From Lachnospiraceae bacterium (GTDB lineage Bacteria > Bacillota > Clostridia > Lachnospirales > Lachnospiraceae), in assembly GCA_009774175.1 (NCBI GenBank), contig VSNG01000015.1, forward strand, positions 1 through 26,126: a stretch of DNA of 26,126 bases. Reading direction: 5' to 3'. The position numbers and the translations under genes were made by a program. Positions 6,694-13,863 of the stretch are shown here, one piece after another. Under the pieces are notes generated by a model, which ran no database searches, was not told the DNA's origin, and was given only the letters and a program-made list of their open reading frames with translations. Numbering within the stretch: the first letter of the stretch is position 1; each line of letters opens with the position of its first letter.

Positions 6694-8664
6694 TTGAAAC
6701 GATCCCTTTCCCTTTTGCAATGGAGCCTGACTCTGGCTCTCTTTACCCTTATCAGTTTTCTGACTCTGCACTGGTATAACCGCACGCATCAGGATGCAAA
6801 ATTTACCGCATTTGCAGAGGAGTTTTTTCTGGACGAGGTGCAGGCAAATCCCATTCATTTTCATTATACCATTGACAATCCGTCCTCTTACGGTATCGAC
6901 GAGCGCTCCCTCACCCTGCCCGTTTATCAGGCCGGATCGGCTGCCAATGACGTCTATGCGCTTGCCAGAGCAAAAGAATGTTTAAGCGCAATAGACCCCG
7001 AATGCTTGTCGGCCGAAAACGAAAACCTCTATGGCCTTTTAGACAGCTATCTTACCGCCTCAGCCGGCGCCGCAGCCTATCCCTATCTTTCGGAGCCTCT
7101 TTCTCCCTCATCAGGCGTTGCCTCGGAGCTTCCTGTGCTGCTTTCCGAATATCGCCTGGACGACAAGGCTGATATTCAAAACTATCTGTCAATTCTCGAC
7201 CAGATTCCCGAATATTTTAACGGGCTTCTCCTGTACGAAACTGAGAAAGCACAGGCCGGACTTTTTATGTCTGATAGAACTGCGGATCGCGTCATTGCTC
7301 AGTGTACCCACATTCTGGACCCCACCTCTCTGGAAAACGGCACGCACTTTCTGGCTGTTACATTCAGGGACCGTTTGGAACGGCTGGTGGAGAAAAATAT
7401 TCTGTCGGAAAAAGAAGCGGCTTCTTACGCTTCCGAACACGACCGCCTGCTGACCACAGTTCTTGCTCCCGCTTACGATCATCTGGCCGACGGACTGACC
7501 TTATTAAAGGGAAGCGGAAAAGATACCTGCGGGCTGGCAGGTCAGGAAAACGGCAGAGAATATTACCAGGCGCTGGTTCGTCTGCGCACCGGCTCCTATC
7601 GCGATATATCCGAAATCAAACAGCTTTTGGCCAGAGATATACGATTTAACTATGAATCTCTGTTTACGCTTCTTGCCGCCAATCCCGGCCTGAAAAATAT
7701 GATTGTTGAAAACCCTTCCCTTATGCCGGAAATGACGCCGGAGGAAATCCTCTCAAGCTTACAGGCCAAAATCGGCAGTGAATATCCTTCCATTCCCGCA
7801 GATGAAAACAGCGCGCCCATTCACTCCACCATAAAATATGTGGATGCCAGTATGGAAGCCTACAGCGCACCCGCCTTCTATATGATGCCGCCCATCGACA
7901 ACATCTGCGAAAACCTGATCTATCTGAACGCAAAGGACACACAGGACGATCTCGCCCTCTACACCACACTGGCCCATGAAGGTTATCCCGGCCATCTCTA
8001 TCAGACCGTTTACAGCAAACGCTATCAGGATCAGGAAGGGATTCTTCCGCTTGGCAGCGTCCTGTACTATGGCGGCTTTGTAGAGGGCTGGGCAATGTAT
8101 GTGGAGCTGGCCTCCTACGACAACGCTGTCGAACTGGCAGGAGAGGCACACCCCGAGGCGGCCGCCTACTATCAGGTGTGCCGCCTGGACCGCCAGTTCC
8201 GGCTCGGTCTCTATTCTCTTTTGGATATTGCCATCCACTATGACAACGCTACTCTGGCGGATGTACAGAAGCTCTGCTTTGCTCTTGGAATAAACGACAG
8301 CGCAAACCTCTCCGCCCTTTATCAGTATATTGCGGAGGAACCCTGCAATTATCTGAAATACTATCTGGGATATCTGGAAATTCTGGAATTAAAAAGACAG
8401 GCGGCCGTCCTCTGGTCTGATACCGACCCGGTAACCGCCACCTACGATAACACGGAATTTCTATACAAGTTTCATACGTTTCTGCTGCAAAACGGCCCGG
8501 CAGATTTCAGAACGCTTGCCAGACGCCTGGCCGTCTGGGAGAATCAGGAGACTTCCCTGAAAAAACGGGTAAGCTTTGACAATGCCTTTTCCAGAGCCTG
8601 CTGTTCCTCCCCTGTAAGTTCTTTCAGAACCGCCTCAATCATCTCCTCGTGGAACCTGCGATGA
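6694..8664 (+). CDS. Exported DUF885-family zinc-peptidase-like protein
   Basis: This 656-residue protein opens with a hydrophobic signal or anchor segment (about residues 6-26), so it probably acts outside the membrane. It matches the DUF885 family, whose members resemble metallocarboxypeptidases. The metal-binding motif HEGYPGH is at 428-434, followed by EGWAMYVE at 464-471, which supplies candidate further ligands. The substrate is unknown. The start is a TTG, supported by AGGTG 5 bases upstream. By comparison with the family the natural end should lie near LARRLAVWENQ (about residue 615). The last 40 residues are antisense to the convergent MarR gene and look non-homologous, suggesting a lost stop or a frameshift close to the end. 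A one-base frame change near 8540-8560 would give a stop almost at once. Confidence 0.85.
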   Translation: MKRSLSLLQWSLTLALFTLISFLTLHWYNRTHQDAKFTAFAEEFFLDEVQANPIHFHYTIDNPSSYGIDERSLTLPVYQAGSAANDVYALARAKECLSAIDPECLSAENENLYGLLDSYLTASAGAAAYPYLSEPLSPSSGVASELPVLLSEYRLDDKADIQNYLSILDQIPEYFNGLLLYETEKAQAGLFMSDRTADRVIAQCTHILDPTSLENGTHFLAVTFRDRLERLVEKNILSEKEAASYASEHDRLLTTVLAPAYDHLADGLTLLKGSGKDTCGLAGQENGREYYQALVRLRTGSYRDISEIKQLLARDIRFNYESLFTLLAANPGLKNMIVENPSLMPEMTPEEILSSLQAKIGSEYPSIPADENSAPIHSTIKYVDASMEAYSAPAFYMMPPIDNICENLIYLNAKDTQDDLALYTTLAHEGYPGHLYQTVYSKRYQDQEGILPLGSVLYYGGFVEGWAMYVELASYDNAVELAGEAHPEAAAYYQVCRLDRQFRLGLYSLLDIAIHYDNATLADVQKLCFALGINDSANLSALYQYIAEEPCNYLKYYLGYLEILELKRQAAVLWSDTDPVTATYDNTEFLYKFHTFLLQNGPADFRTLARRLAVWENQETSLKKRVSFDNAFSRACCSSPVSSFRTASIISSWNLR

Positions 8665-8981
8665 TGAAGGTAGGCCTTTTGGCCCTTTTCCGAAAGAGAA
8701 ATCAACACAACCCGCCGGTCCTCCTCACTGCGGGTTCTGTTGACATAGCCTTTTTTGACCAAGCTGTTGACCGATATGGTCAGTGTTCCCGTGGTAACCT
8801 CCAGCTCCCTCGCAACACTGGTCATATTCTTTGCCCCCTCCGGGCCAATTGCCTCCATGACGTGCATATCGTTCGACGTCACGTCACGGTATTCTTCCGT
8901 TCGGATCGCCCGCTCTTCCAGTGTGTTAATATCACGGAACAGCCTGACCAACACCTCGTTTAATGTATGATTGATGTTCAT
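8544..8981 (-). CDS. MarR-family transcriptional regulator
   Basis: This is a 145-residue MarR regulator. The winged helix-turn-helix is visible as MTSVARELEVTTGTLTISVNSLVKKGYVNRTRSEEDRR split over about residues 52-90, with the wing residues SEEDRRVVLISLS. The sequence resembles FabT-type MarR proteins that control fatty-acid synthesis, but no fab genes are nearby. The ATG at 8981 is chosen because GGAGG lies 5 bases upstream; a TTG at 9014 would lengthen the protein but has no such site and overlaps the promoter zone. The gene has its own promoter with a palindromic operator across the -35, indicating autoregulation. Its 3' end overlaps the DUF885 reading frame by 121 bases. Confidence 0.9.
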   Translation of the reverse strand: MNINHTLNEVLVRLFRDINTLEERAIRTEEYRDVTSNDMHVMEAIGPEGAKNMTSVARELEVTTGTLTISVNSLVKKGYVNRTRSEEDRRVVLISLSEKGQKAYLHHRRFHEEMIEAVLKELTGEEQQALEKALSKLTRFFREVS

Positions 8982-9017
8982 CGCGTCCTCCAAGTCAGCG
9001 CAACCTGTTTTCAATTC

Positions 9018-9046
9018 AGTGTATCAAAAAATAGTTTGAAAGTCAA
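9018..9046 (-). promoter_or_regulatory. Promoter of the MarR gene
   Basis: On the minus strand TTGACT (9046-9041) and TACACT (9023-9018) are separated by 17 bases, a good sigma-A spacing, and lie about 37 bases upstream of the ATG. The -35 hexamer falls inside the MarR-type palindrome. Confidence 0.65.
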
Positions 9047-9049
9047 ACT
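9033..9049. promoter_or_regulatory. MarR/FabT-like operator palindrome
   Basis: AGTTTGA-AAG-TCAAACT is a perfect 7+3+7 inverted repeat that covers the -35 of the MarR promoter. It resembles the FabT box (TTTGA...TCAAA) of Gram-positive fatty-acid regulators. Its position implies that the MarR protein represses its own gene. Confidence 0.65.
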
Positions 9050-9171
9050 TTTTGAGGAATTATTCCTCTCCCCAAAGTACTAATTATAAAATTGCAGTTT
9101 ATAATTTCTTTCGTTTTTCTTTCGAATTCTGACACATCCCATTCACAAATAGTCTGTATAGTAATAATTGT

Positions 9172-9201
9172 AGTTAAGACAGAGCCAGTTAAGACAGAGC
9201 C
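9172..9201. repeat. Perfect tandem repeat, two copies of AGTTAAGACAGAGCC
   Basis: The 15-base unit occurs at 9172-9186 and 9187-9201 with no mismatch. Its length is a multiple of three and it lies in the start-less open stretch, where it would encode LRQSQ then LRQSR. Confidence 0.9.
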
Positions 9202-9386
9202 GGATCAAAATATTCGGCCCGCAGGAATTACATACTAAGATTCTTTGGCGGTGGTTATACTACACTTACAATGAAGTCGCCGGTGCTGACCTGGTGCCGA
9301 TCGGCTTCGACTAACCAAAACAGTGCGTTTTACCAAATGCCTGTTGACATATATTTGAACCAACATTTCTATCCTTCTCACACACC

Positions 9387-9415
9387 AGAAACGGCGCCCG
9401 CAAGGCGCCGTTTCT
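9387..9415. terminator. Strong 12-base-pair hairpin, probably a bidirectional terminator
   Basis: AGAAACGGCGCC and GGCGCCGTTTCT form a perfect stem around a 5-base loop. The A-rich left base and T-rich right base suit termination in both directions, although there is no long T tract. On the minus strand it lies 50 bases after the second chromate-transporter stop and would end the spmB-chrA operon. On the plus strand it would end any transcript from the gene-poor interval. Confidence 0.75.
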
Positions 9416-9464
9416 GTATTATATCATGATGTCAAATGCCGTGATCTCCGGCAGCCTGCATCTT

Positions 9465-10037
9465 TCACACAACATTCACCACGATTCCAAGACATGCAGA
9501 CAATATAATCAGCAAAACAGGAGACGGCGCTTTCTTTCCCATCTTCTTTACCAGATACCCCATCCCCCACAATATGCAAAATATCAAAATTCTTTCATAA
9601 CGTATGTCTAGCGAATCCGTCACCTGCCTGATGCCGCAAAAAGCGCTCAATCCGACAGCAAGCCCCGTCTCCAGTATCAACGCCGCGATGCAGGGTCGGA
9701 CACCGTCAAGAAAAGCATTGACACCGGCATACTTTAACAGATTGTTCATACAGACGGTAATAAGCAGTATTATGATAAAGGCAGGCGTTATAACGCCCAG
9801 CGTAGCAAGAACCGCGCCTGGGAAATTTCCCTGTGAAGCACCCACAAAAGTAGCCATATTCACCGCAAGAGGCCCCGGCGTGGATTCGGAAACGGCAATA
9901 AACGCCATAAACTCACTCTCCGACATCCAGTTGTTTTTCAGTACTGCCTCCCGTATCAACGCTATCATACCATAGCCGCCGCCAAAAGAAACCGCGCCAA
10001 TTTTTAAGAACTCCCAGAATAATTGCAGATAAATCAT
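9465..10037 (-). CDS. chrA: Short ChrA-family chromate transporter, second subunit
   Basis: This 190-residue membrane protein is one half of a CHR-family transporter. The family motifs are clear: VSFGGGYGMIALIREAV near the N-terminus and ESTPGPLAVNMATFVG at about residues 50-65, with several hydrophobic helices after them. CHR proteins export chromate or related oxyanions; paired short proteins are thought to act together as the two halves of a longer transporter. Whether chromate is the natural substrate in this organism is unknown. AAGGA lies 6 bases before the ATG, and the start overlaps the stop of the upstream chrA by ATGA, so the two are translationally coupled. Confidence 0.9.
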   Translation of the reverse strand: MIYLQLFWEFLKIGAVSFGGGYGMIALIREAVLKNNWMSESEFMAFIAVSESTPGPLAVNMATFVGASQGNFPGAVLATLGVITPAFIIILLITVCMNNLLKYAGVNAFLDGVRPCIAALILETGLAVGLSAFCGIRQVTDSLDIRYERILIFCILWGMGYLVKKMGKKAPSPVLLIILSACLGIVVNVV

Positions 10038-10606
10038 TTCTTATCCTTCTTTCGCCGCCTTAATTGAATCAAATACGCTGCAACCCCCATCATTCCGCAG
10101 ATCAGAATATAAAAAACTGTCGAAAAATCCACAGACAGGACGGAAAAGGCGAGCATTGTAACAAATACTGTAATTCCCAACACCATGTTAAACAGCGTTT
10201 TACGCACACCCTTTATCATCTGTGTGGCGGCAGAAAGGATCAGATATACCACACAGGCCTGTATCCCGTCAAGCGCATAGCTCACATAGGACAGTTCCAA
10301 AAAATTTTCAAAGAAGGAGGAAATAAGATAGATAATCGCAAAAGAAGGAATACAGACCGCAATCGTCGAAGCCAGGGCGCCGCCGAATCCGGCTGTCCGA
10401 CAGCCAATATAGGTGGCACAGTTTATGGCTATGGGCCCCGGCGTAGATTCCGCTATGGCCGCCATATCAAGAAATTCATCGTCTGTTATCCACTGCTTTT
10501 TTGAAACAAATTCATTTTTCAGCAGGGCAATCATGGCATAGCCGCCCCCGAATGTAAATATGCCGATTTTAAAAAAGGATAAAAACAGCGTTACAACTTT
10601 TCTCAC
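10034..10606 (-). CDS. chrA: Short ChrA-family chromate transporter, first subunit
   Basis: This CHR-family half-transporter carries IFTFGGGYAMIALLKNEF near its N-terminus, then AESTPGPIAINCATYIG and multiple membrane helices, ending in a basic tail (RRRKKDKK). I choose a GTG start at 10606 (190 residues), because GAGAGG lies about 7 bases upstream and the length then matches its partner. An open frame runs back to a GTG at 10678, but the extra 24 residues are hydrophilic and unlike the family. The partner gene starts inside its stop codon. The two proteins share motifs but are divergent paralogues, as expected of a pair working in opposite membrane orientation. Confidence 0.88.
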   Translation of the reverse strand: MRKVVTLFLSFFKIGIFTFGGGYAMIALLKNEFVSKKQWITDDEFLDMAAIAESTPGPIAINCATYIGCRTAGFGGALASTIAVCIPSFAIIYLISSFFENFLELSYVSYALDGIQACVVYLILSAATQMIKGVRKTLFNMVLGITVFVTMLAFSVLSVDFSTVFYILICGMMGVAAYLIQLRRRKKDKK

Positions 10607-10691
10607 AGCGCAGCCTCTCTTATGCATCCGAGCAATCATCATATTCTTCCCATACCAGAATATCTCCTTTTCCGGCACAGGTCAAATGCTT

Positions 10692-11237
10692 TTATCCCAC
10701 CAGTCTTCCCGCCAGCACAATGCTCGCCGCAATCCCCGCAAACGTGGCAAGCAGCGCGCCCTTTAAAGTGTGACGCGTTCTGGTGACTCTTGCCGCAAGA
10801 AAGTATACGCTCATGGTGTAAAAGATTGTCTCCGTACAGCTCATCATGATAGAAGTCGTAAGCCCGATCAGGGAATCCGGCCCGTGATTTTTAAAAATAT
10901 CAAGTACAAGCCCGGTAGCCGCCGAGGAAGAAAACATCTTCACAAACATAAGAGGCACAAGCTCAGGGGAAAATCCCAGTCTTCCCGCCACACCGCCAAA
11001 AAGTCCTCCGACAAATTCCAAAAATCCCGAAGCCCTCAAAACACCCACAGCCACCATAAGGCCGATCAGCGTAGGCATGATCTGTATTACCGTATGAAAA
11101 CCGTCTTTTGCGCCTTTGATAAAATCCTCATACACATTACAACGGTTGGAGATACCGTAAGCTACAATATAAAAAAGAATCACCGGAATAATAATATTGG
11201 ATATATTGGACAGAACAGATGCCATGGGTACGCTCAC
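10692..11237 (-). CDS. spmB: Spore maturation protein B-like membrane protein
   Basis: This 181-residue protein contains a nucleoside-recognition (Gate) domain with about five hydrophobic segments and matches SpmB: IPVILFYIVAYGISNRCNVYEDFIKGAKDGF, split over residues 16-46, then MPTLIGLMVAVGVLRASG, ATGLVLDIFKNHGPDS and MMSCTETIFYTMSVYF. In Bacillus SpmA and SpmB are needed for spore-core dehydration. No spmA partner is adjacent, so it may be encoded elsewhere, or this may be an SpmB-like protein with another role. The GTG at 11237 and an in-frame ATG at 11225 are both possible starts; neither has a strong ribosome binding site. It heads the apparent operon with the two chromate-transporter genes. 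Confidence 0.85.
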   Translation of the reverse strand: MSVPMASVLSNISNIIIPVILFYIVAYGISNRCNVYEDFIKGAKDGFHTVIQIMPTLIGLMVAVGVLRASGFLEFVGGLFGGVAGRLGFSPELVPLMFVKMFSSSAATGLVLDIFKNHGPDSLIGLTTSIMMSCTETIFYTMSVYFLAARVTRTRHTLKGALLATFAGIAASIVLAGRLVG

Positions 11238-11275
11238 GAAATACTTTTATAAAAATCTATGCGGGAAAAATCATG

Positions 11276-11304
11276 TTTATCCCAGAAAGGCAATGTGCTA
11301 TACT
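11276..11304 (+). promoter_or_regulatory. Promoter of the Mrr-like nuclease and esterase genes
   Basis: TTTATC (11276-11281), a 17-base spacer and an extended -10 TGCTATACT (11296-11304) lie 36 bases before the ATG at 11341. The -35 is weak but the extended -10 compensates. Confidence 0.6.
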
Positions 11305-11340
11305 GAGTTGTAGTCATATTAAGCACAAAAAGAGGTACTC

Positions 11341-11811
11341 ATGCCGCAATCCAATTTAACTGTTCTGGCCGCATTGATCGGCCTGATCGCCTTTATGGCG
11401 GTTCTTACCATTTTAATAAATGTATTTCTGCGCCACAGACGGGACCGTCGCATCAGCAGAATGGACGAGCTGGAAGGCCATGAATTTGAATTTTTCTGCG
11501 CGGATCTTCTGAAAGCGCAGGGCTTTATCGACGTAGAGGTGACACGGGGAAGCGGCGATTTCGGCGTGGATATTCTGGCGGAAAAGGACGGCGTCACCTA
11601 CGCAGTTCAGTGCAAACGCCATACTGCTCCCGTAGGTGTAGAAGCAGTGCTGTGTACCTATGGCGGACTTGCCTACTACGAGCGCATGGTGGGCGTCATT
11701 ATGACGAACCAGTACTTTACCGCTCCCGCGGTAGAGGCCGCAAAGAAGCTGCGGATTCTGCTTTGGGACAGAGGATATCTTGACGCGATGATAGACGAAA
11801 ACAAATTATAA
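11341..11811 (+). CDS. Membrane-anchored Mrr-like restriction endonuclease
   Basis: This 156-residue protein has one N-terminal membrane helix (about residues 6-30), a basic stretch (RHRRDRRISR) and then a compact Mrr_cat nuclease fold. Its catalytic set is recognisable: E50 in EFEFFCADLL, D77 in GDFGVDILAE and the Q90-x-K92 pair in AVQCKRH, the QxK variant of the PD-(D/E)xK superfamily. It should cleave DNA near the inner face of the membrane. Its role could be defence against incoming DNA or a housekeeping DNA function; no specificity or methyltransferase gene is adjacent. AGAGG lies 5 bases before the ATG. The esterase gene follows after 15 bases. Confidence 0.85.
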   Translation: MPQSNLTVLAALIGLIAFMAVLTILINVFLRHRRDRRISRMDELEGHEFEFFCADLLKAQGFIDVEVTRGSGDFGVDILAEKDGVTYAVQCKRHTAPVGVEAVLCTYGGLAYYERMVGVIMTNQYFTAPAVEAAKKLRILLWDRGYLDAMIDENKL

Positions 11812-11826
11812 TAAAAGGAGCGCCTT

Positions 11827-12948
11827 ATGAATAATCTGAAAAAATATGCTTTAAACGAAATCCCCCACTACAAAGTACACGGCCGCACCGTTCCCGGAGC
11901 AAACCCTCTGCCGCTCTTCTTTAACGGAAGCGCAGTGGAACTGAACGTATCCGGCGCAGAGCTGTGGGCCGACCTGGAAGTCAGCTGGCAGAACCTGGAA
12001 ATGTGGGTTACGGTGGAAATAAACGGAGAACTGATGAGCCGCCAGATGCTCATGCCGGGAACCTGCTCCCTGTGTCTGTTTCGGGGCATGACACCGAACA
12101 CTGTGAAAAATGTACGCCTTACAAGAGAATTGCAGGCCATGACAGAGGACGAGGACTGCTGTCTGATCGTCCATGGTTTTCAGACGGACGGGGATTTTCA
12201 CCCCGTGGCAAAAGGAAAGTATACGCTTGAATTTGTGGGCGACAGCATTACTTCCGGCGAAGGAACCTACGGCGCAATTGGTGAAGCAGACTGGATTCCC
12301 ATGTATATGAGTTACAGCCGCGACTACGCGAAAATGACAGCAGAAGCCCTCGGCGCGGATGCTTTTATAATCTCCAAAGGCGGCTGGGGCGTTCTAAGCG
12401 GCTGGGATAACAATCCCGACTCCAATATCCCCTCCCGCTACGAGCAGCTCTGCGGCCTTTGTTGCGGCAAACGAAATGAAAGTCTGGGCGCATTTAAGCC
12501 CTATGATTTTTCTCTGCGAAAAATCGACGCTGTGATCGTCAATCTTGGCACCAACGACGCTTCTGCTTTTCAGCAGCCTGCCTGGCACGATCCCGCCACA
12601 GGCCGAACCTTCAAGCAGCGCCTGAATCCTGACGGCACTTTTCAGGCGGACGACCTGAAGCGCTTTCAGGATGCGGTAATATCTTTCCTGAAAACGCTTC
12701 GCAGACACAATCCGCAGGCGCACATTATCTGGTGTTATGGCATGCTTGGTTATGACCTGACTACAGCCATCAACGACGCTATCAGCCGTTACACCAAAGA
12801 AAACGGCGACCACAATCTCATCTTTTTACAGCTGCCGAACACGACGGCCCAAACAGTGGGCTCTAACGATCATCCCGGCGTGCTCTCGCATCGCCGGGCA
12901 GCGCAGGTGCTGATTGAATATTTACAGGATTATTTTTCCGGGAACTGA
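11827..12948 (+). CDS. SGNH/GDSL esterase (CE2-like acetyl esterase)
   Basis: This 373-residue hydrolase has an N-terminal jelly-roll-like region (about 1-125) and an SGNH domain. The blocks are visible: FVGDSITSGEG with nucleophile S140, a glycine in SKGGWGV, LGTNDAS with N243, and NDHPG with the probable catalytic H349. This two-domain order and the D-x-H-P block resemble carbohydrate esterase family 2, which removes acetyl groups from plant polysaccharides or sugars. There is no signal peptide, so it probably acts in the cytoplasm on imported oligosaccharides. AAAGGAG lies 6 bases before the ATG. It shares the upstream promoter with the nuclease gene but no functional link is evident. It converges on the fructokinase gene with a 23-base gap. 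Confidence 0.85.
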   Translation: MNNLKKYALNEIPHYKVHGRTVPGANPLPLFFNGSAVELNVSGAELWADLEVSWQNLEMWVTVEINGELMSRQMLMPGTCSLCLFRGMTPNTVKNVRLTRELQAMTEDEDCCLIVHGFQTDGDFHPVAKGKYTLEFVGDSITSGEGTYGAIGEADWIPMYMSYSRDYAKMTAEALGADAFIISKGGWGVLSGWDNNPDSNIPSRYEQLCGLCCGKRNESLGAFKPYDFSLRKIDAVIVNLGTNDASAFQQPAWHDPATGRTFKQRLNPDGTFQADDLKRFQDAVISFLKTLRRHNPQAHIIWCYGMLGYDLTTAINDAISRYTKENGDHNLIFLQLPNTTAQTVGSNDHPGVLSHRRAAQVLIEYLQDYFSGN

Positions 12949-12971
12949 CTCGCTCCAAGGGCATCCATTAT

Positions 12972-13844
12972 CTATCTCTCCAGCTCCAGCATACCAAGCT
13001 TTAACGCTCCCATAATGCCCTGCTTATCGTCAAGACTCTGCACTACAATATAGCTGTCCAGATCCTCCAGCTCTTTTGTCCTGATATAACCGTTTAATAA
13101 CGTTTTAAATTTCTCCCGCACCAGCTGCAACAGCTGTGTCTGATGCATCACGCCGCCGCCAAGTATAATGCGCTGGGGAGAAACGAGCATGGTATAATCC
13201 ACAAGCGCCTGCGCAATGTACTCCGCCTCCATCTCCCAGACCTCCGGCCTGTCGGCAAGGTCGATGGCCTTTTTCCCCCATCTGCCCTCAATTGCAGGCC
13301 CCGCCGCAAGTCCTTCCATACAATTTTTATGGAAAGGGCAGAAGCCTTCGTAAGTATCCTCGGGAAGCTTGCTTAAAAGAACATGGCCCCCCTCCGGGTG
13401 CATCATGCCGTGCAGCAGTTTCCCATCAACGATCACGCCCACACCTACGCCGGTGCCGATGGTAATATAAATACAGCTGTGCAGCCCCTTCGCGATCCCC
13501 CAGGTATACTCGCCAAGCGCAGAACCGTTGACGTCTGTGTCAAACCCAACCGGCACGCCAAGTTCCTTTTTAAACGTTCCCACCATGTCAAAATTCTGCC
13601 ATGCAAGCTTCGGCGTCGTCGTGATGTAACCGTATGTCTCGGAATCCCTGTTCACATCAATCGGACCAAAGCAGGCGATGCCAAGCGCCTCAATCTCTTT
13701 CCCCTTAAAAAATGCAAGCAGTTTCGGTATGGTAATTTCGGGCGTCTCCGTAGGAATCGAAACCTGCTCCATAATTTCCCCGTTTTCATTGCCGATGGCG
13801 CAAACCATCTTCGTGCCGCCTGCCTCCAATGCTCCAAGTCTCAT
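12972..13844 (-). CDS. ROK-family fructokinase
   Basis: This 290-residue sugar kinase should phosphorylate fructose with ATP. It shows the ROK ATP-binding start (GALEAGGTKMVCAIG), GIACFGPIDVN, the fructokinase-typical YGYITTTPKLAW, the catalytic-aspartate segment FDTDVNGSALGEY, and the zinc-binding HVLLSK...FCPFHKNCMEG cluster. Length and motifs match the bacterial ScrK/GmuE type. The ATG at 13844 is chosen because AAGGAGG lies 9 bases upstream and the protein then starts with the expected MRLGALEAGG. The open frame runs 26 codons further into the upstream gene without support. It is the last gene of the thiN-surface-protein run, 19 bases after the dehydrogenase stop. Confidence 0.92.
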   Translation of the reverse strand: MRLGALEAGGTKMVCAIGNENGEIMEQVSIPTETPEITIPKLLAFFKGKEIEALGIACFGPIDVNRDSETYGYITTTPKLAWQNFDMVGTFKKELGVPVGFDTDVNGSALGEYTWGIAKGLHSCIYITIGTGVGVGVIVDGKLLHGMMHPEGGHVLLSKLPEDTYEGFCPFHKNCMEGLAAGPAIEGRWGKKAIDLADRPEVWEMEAEYIAQALVDYTMLVSPQRIILGGGVMHQTQLLQLVREKFKTLLNGYIRTKELEDLDSYIVVQSLDDKQGIMGALKLGMLELER

Positions 13845-13863
13845 CTGTTCTGTCCTCCTTTTT

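Larger units (their letters stand above)
9050..9464. other. Gene-poor interval of about 415 bases with repeats and a strong hairpin
   Basis: No gene with a start codon and ribosome binding site was found. The interval contains an AT-rich inverted repeat (AATTATAAA and TTTATAATT, 9082-9106, 7-base loop), a perfect tandem 15-base repeat (9172-9201), and a plus-strand open stretch at 9174-9314 without a start codon. That stretch ends in codons reading YYTYNEVAGADLVPIGFD and a TAA. A 12-base-pair hairpin follows at 9387-9415. It could be an eroded gene end or a non-coding transcript. No known riboswitch was recognised. Confidence 0.4.

Noticed and set aside
8982..9014. Longer MarR form starting at a TTG at 9014
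   Set aside because: The ATG at 8981 has GGAGG at ideal spacing, and the TTG lies only a few bases after the predicted -10.
9130..9415. A riboswitch in the gene-poor interval, for example fluoride or cyclic di-GMP type
   Set aside because: Conserved core motifs of these classes were not found, and there is no plus-strand gene immediately after the hairpin.
10607..10678. Longer first chromate-transporter form starting at 10678
   Set aside because: The extra 24 residues are hydrophilic and unlike the family, while a GTG at 10606 has a ribosome binding site and gives the expected length.
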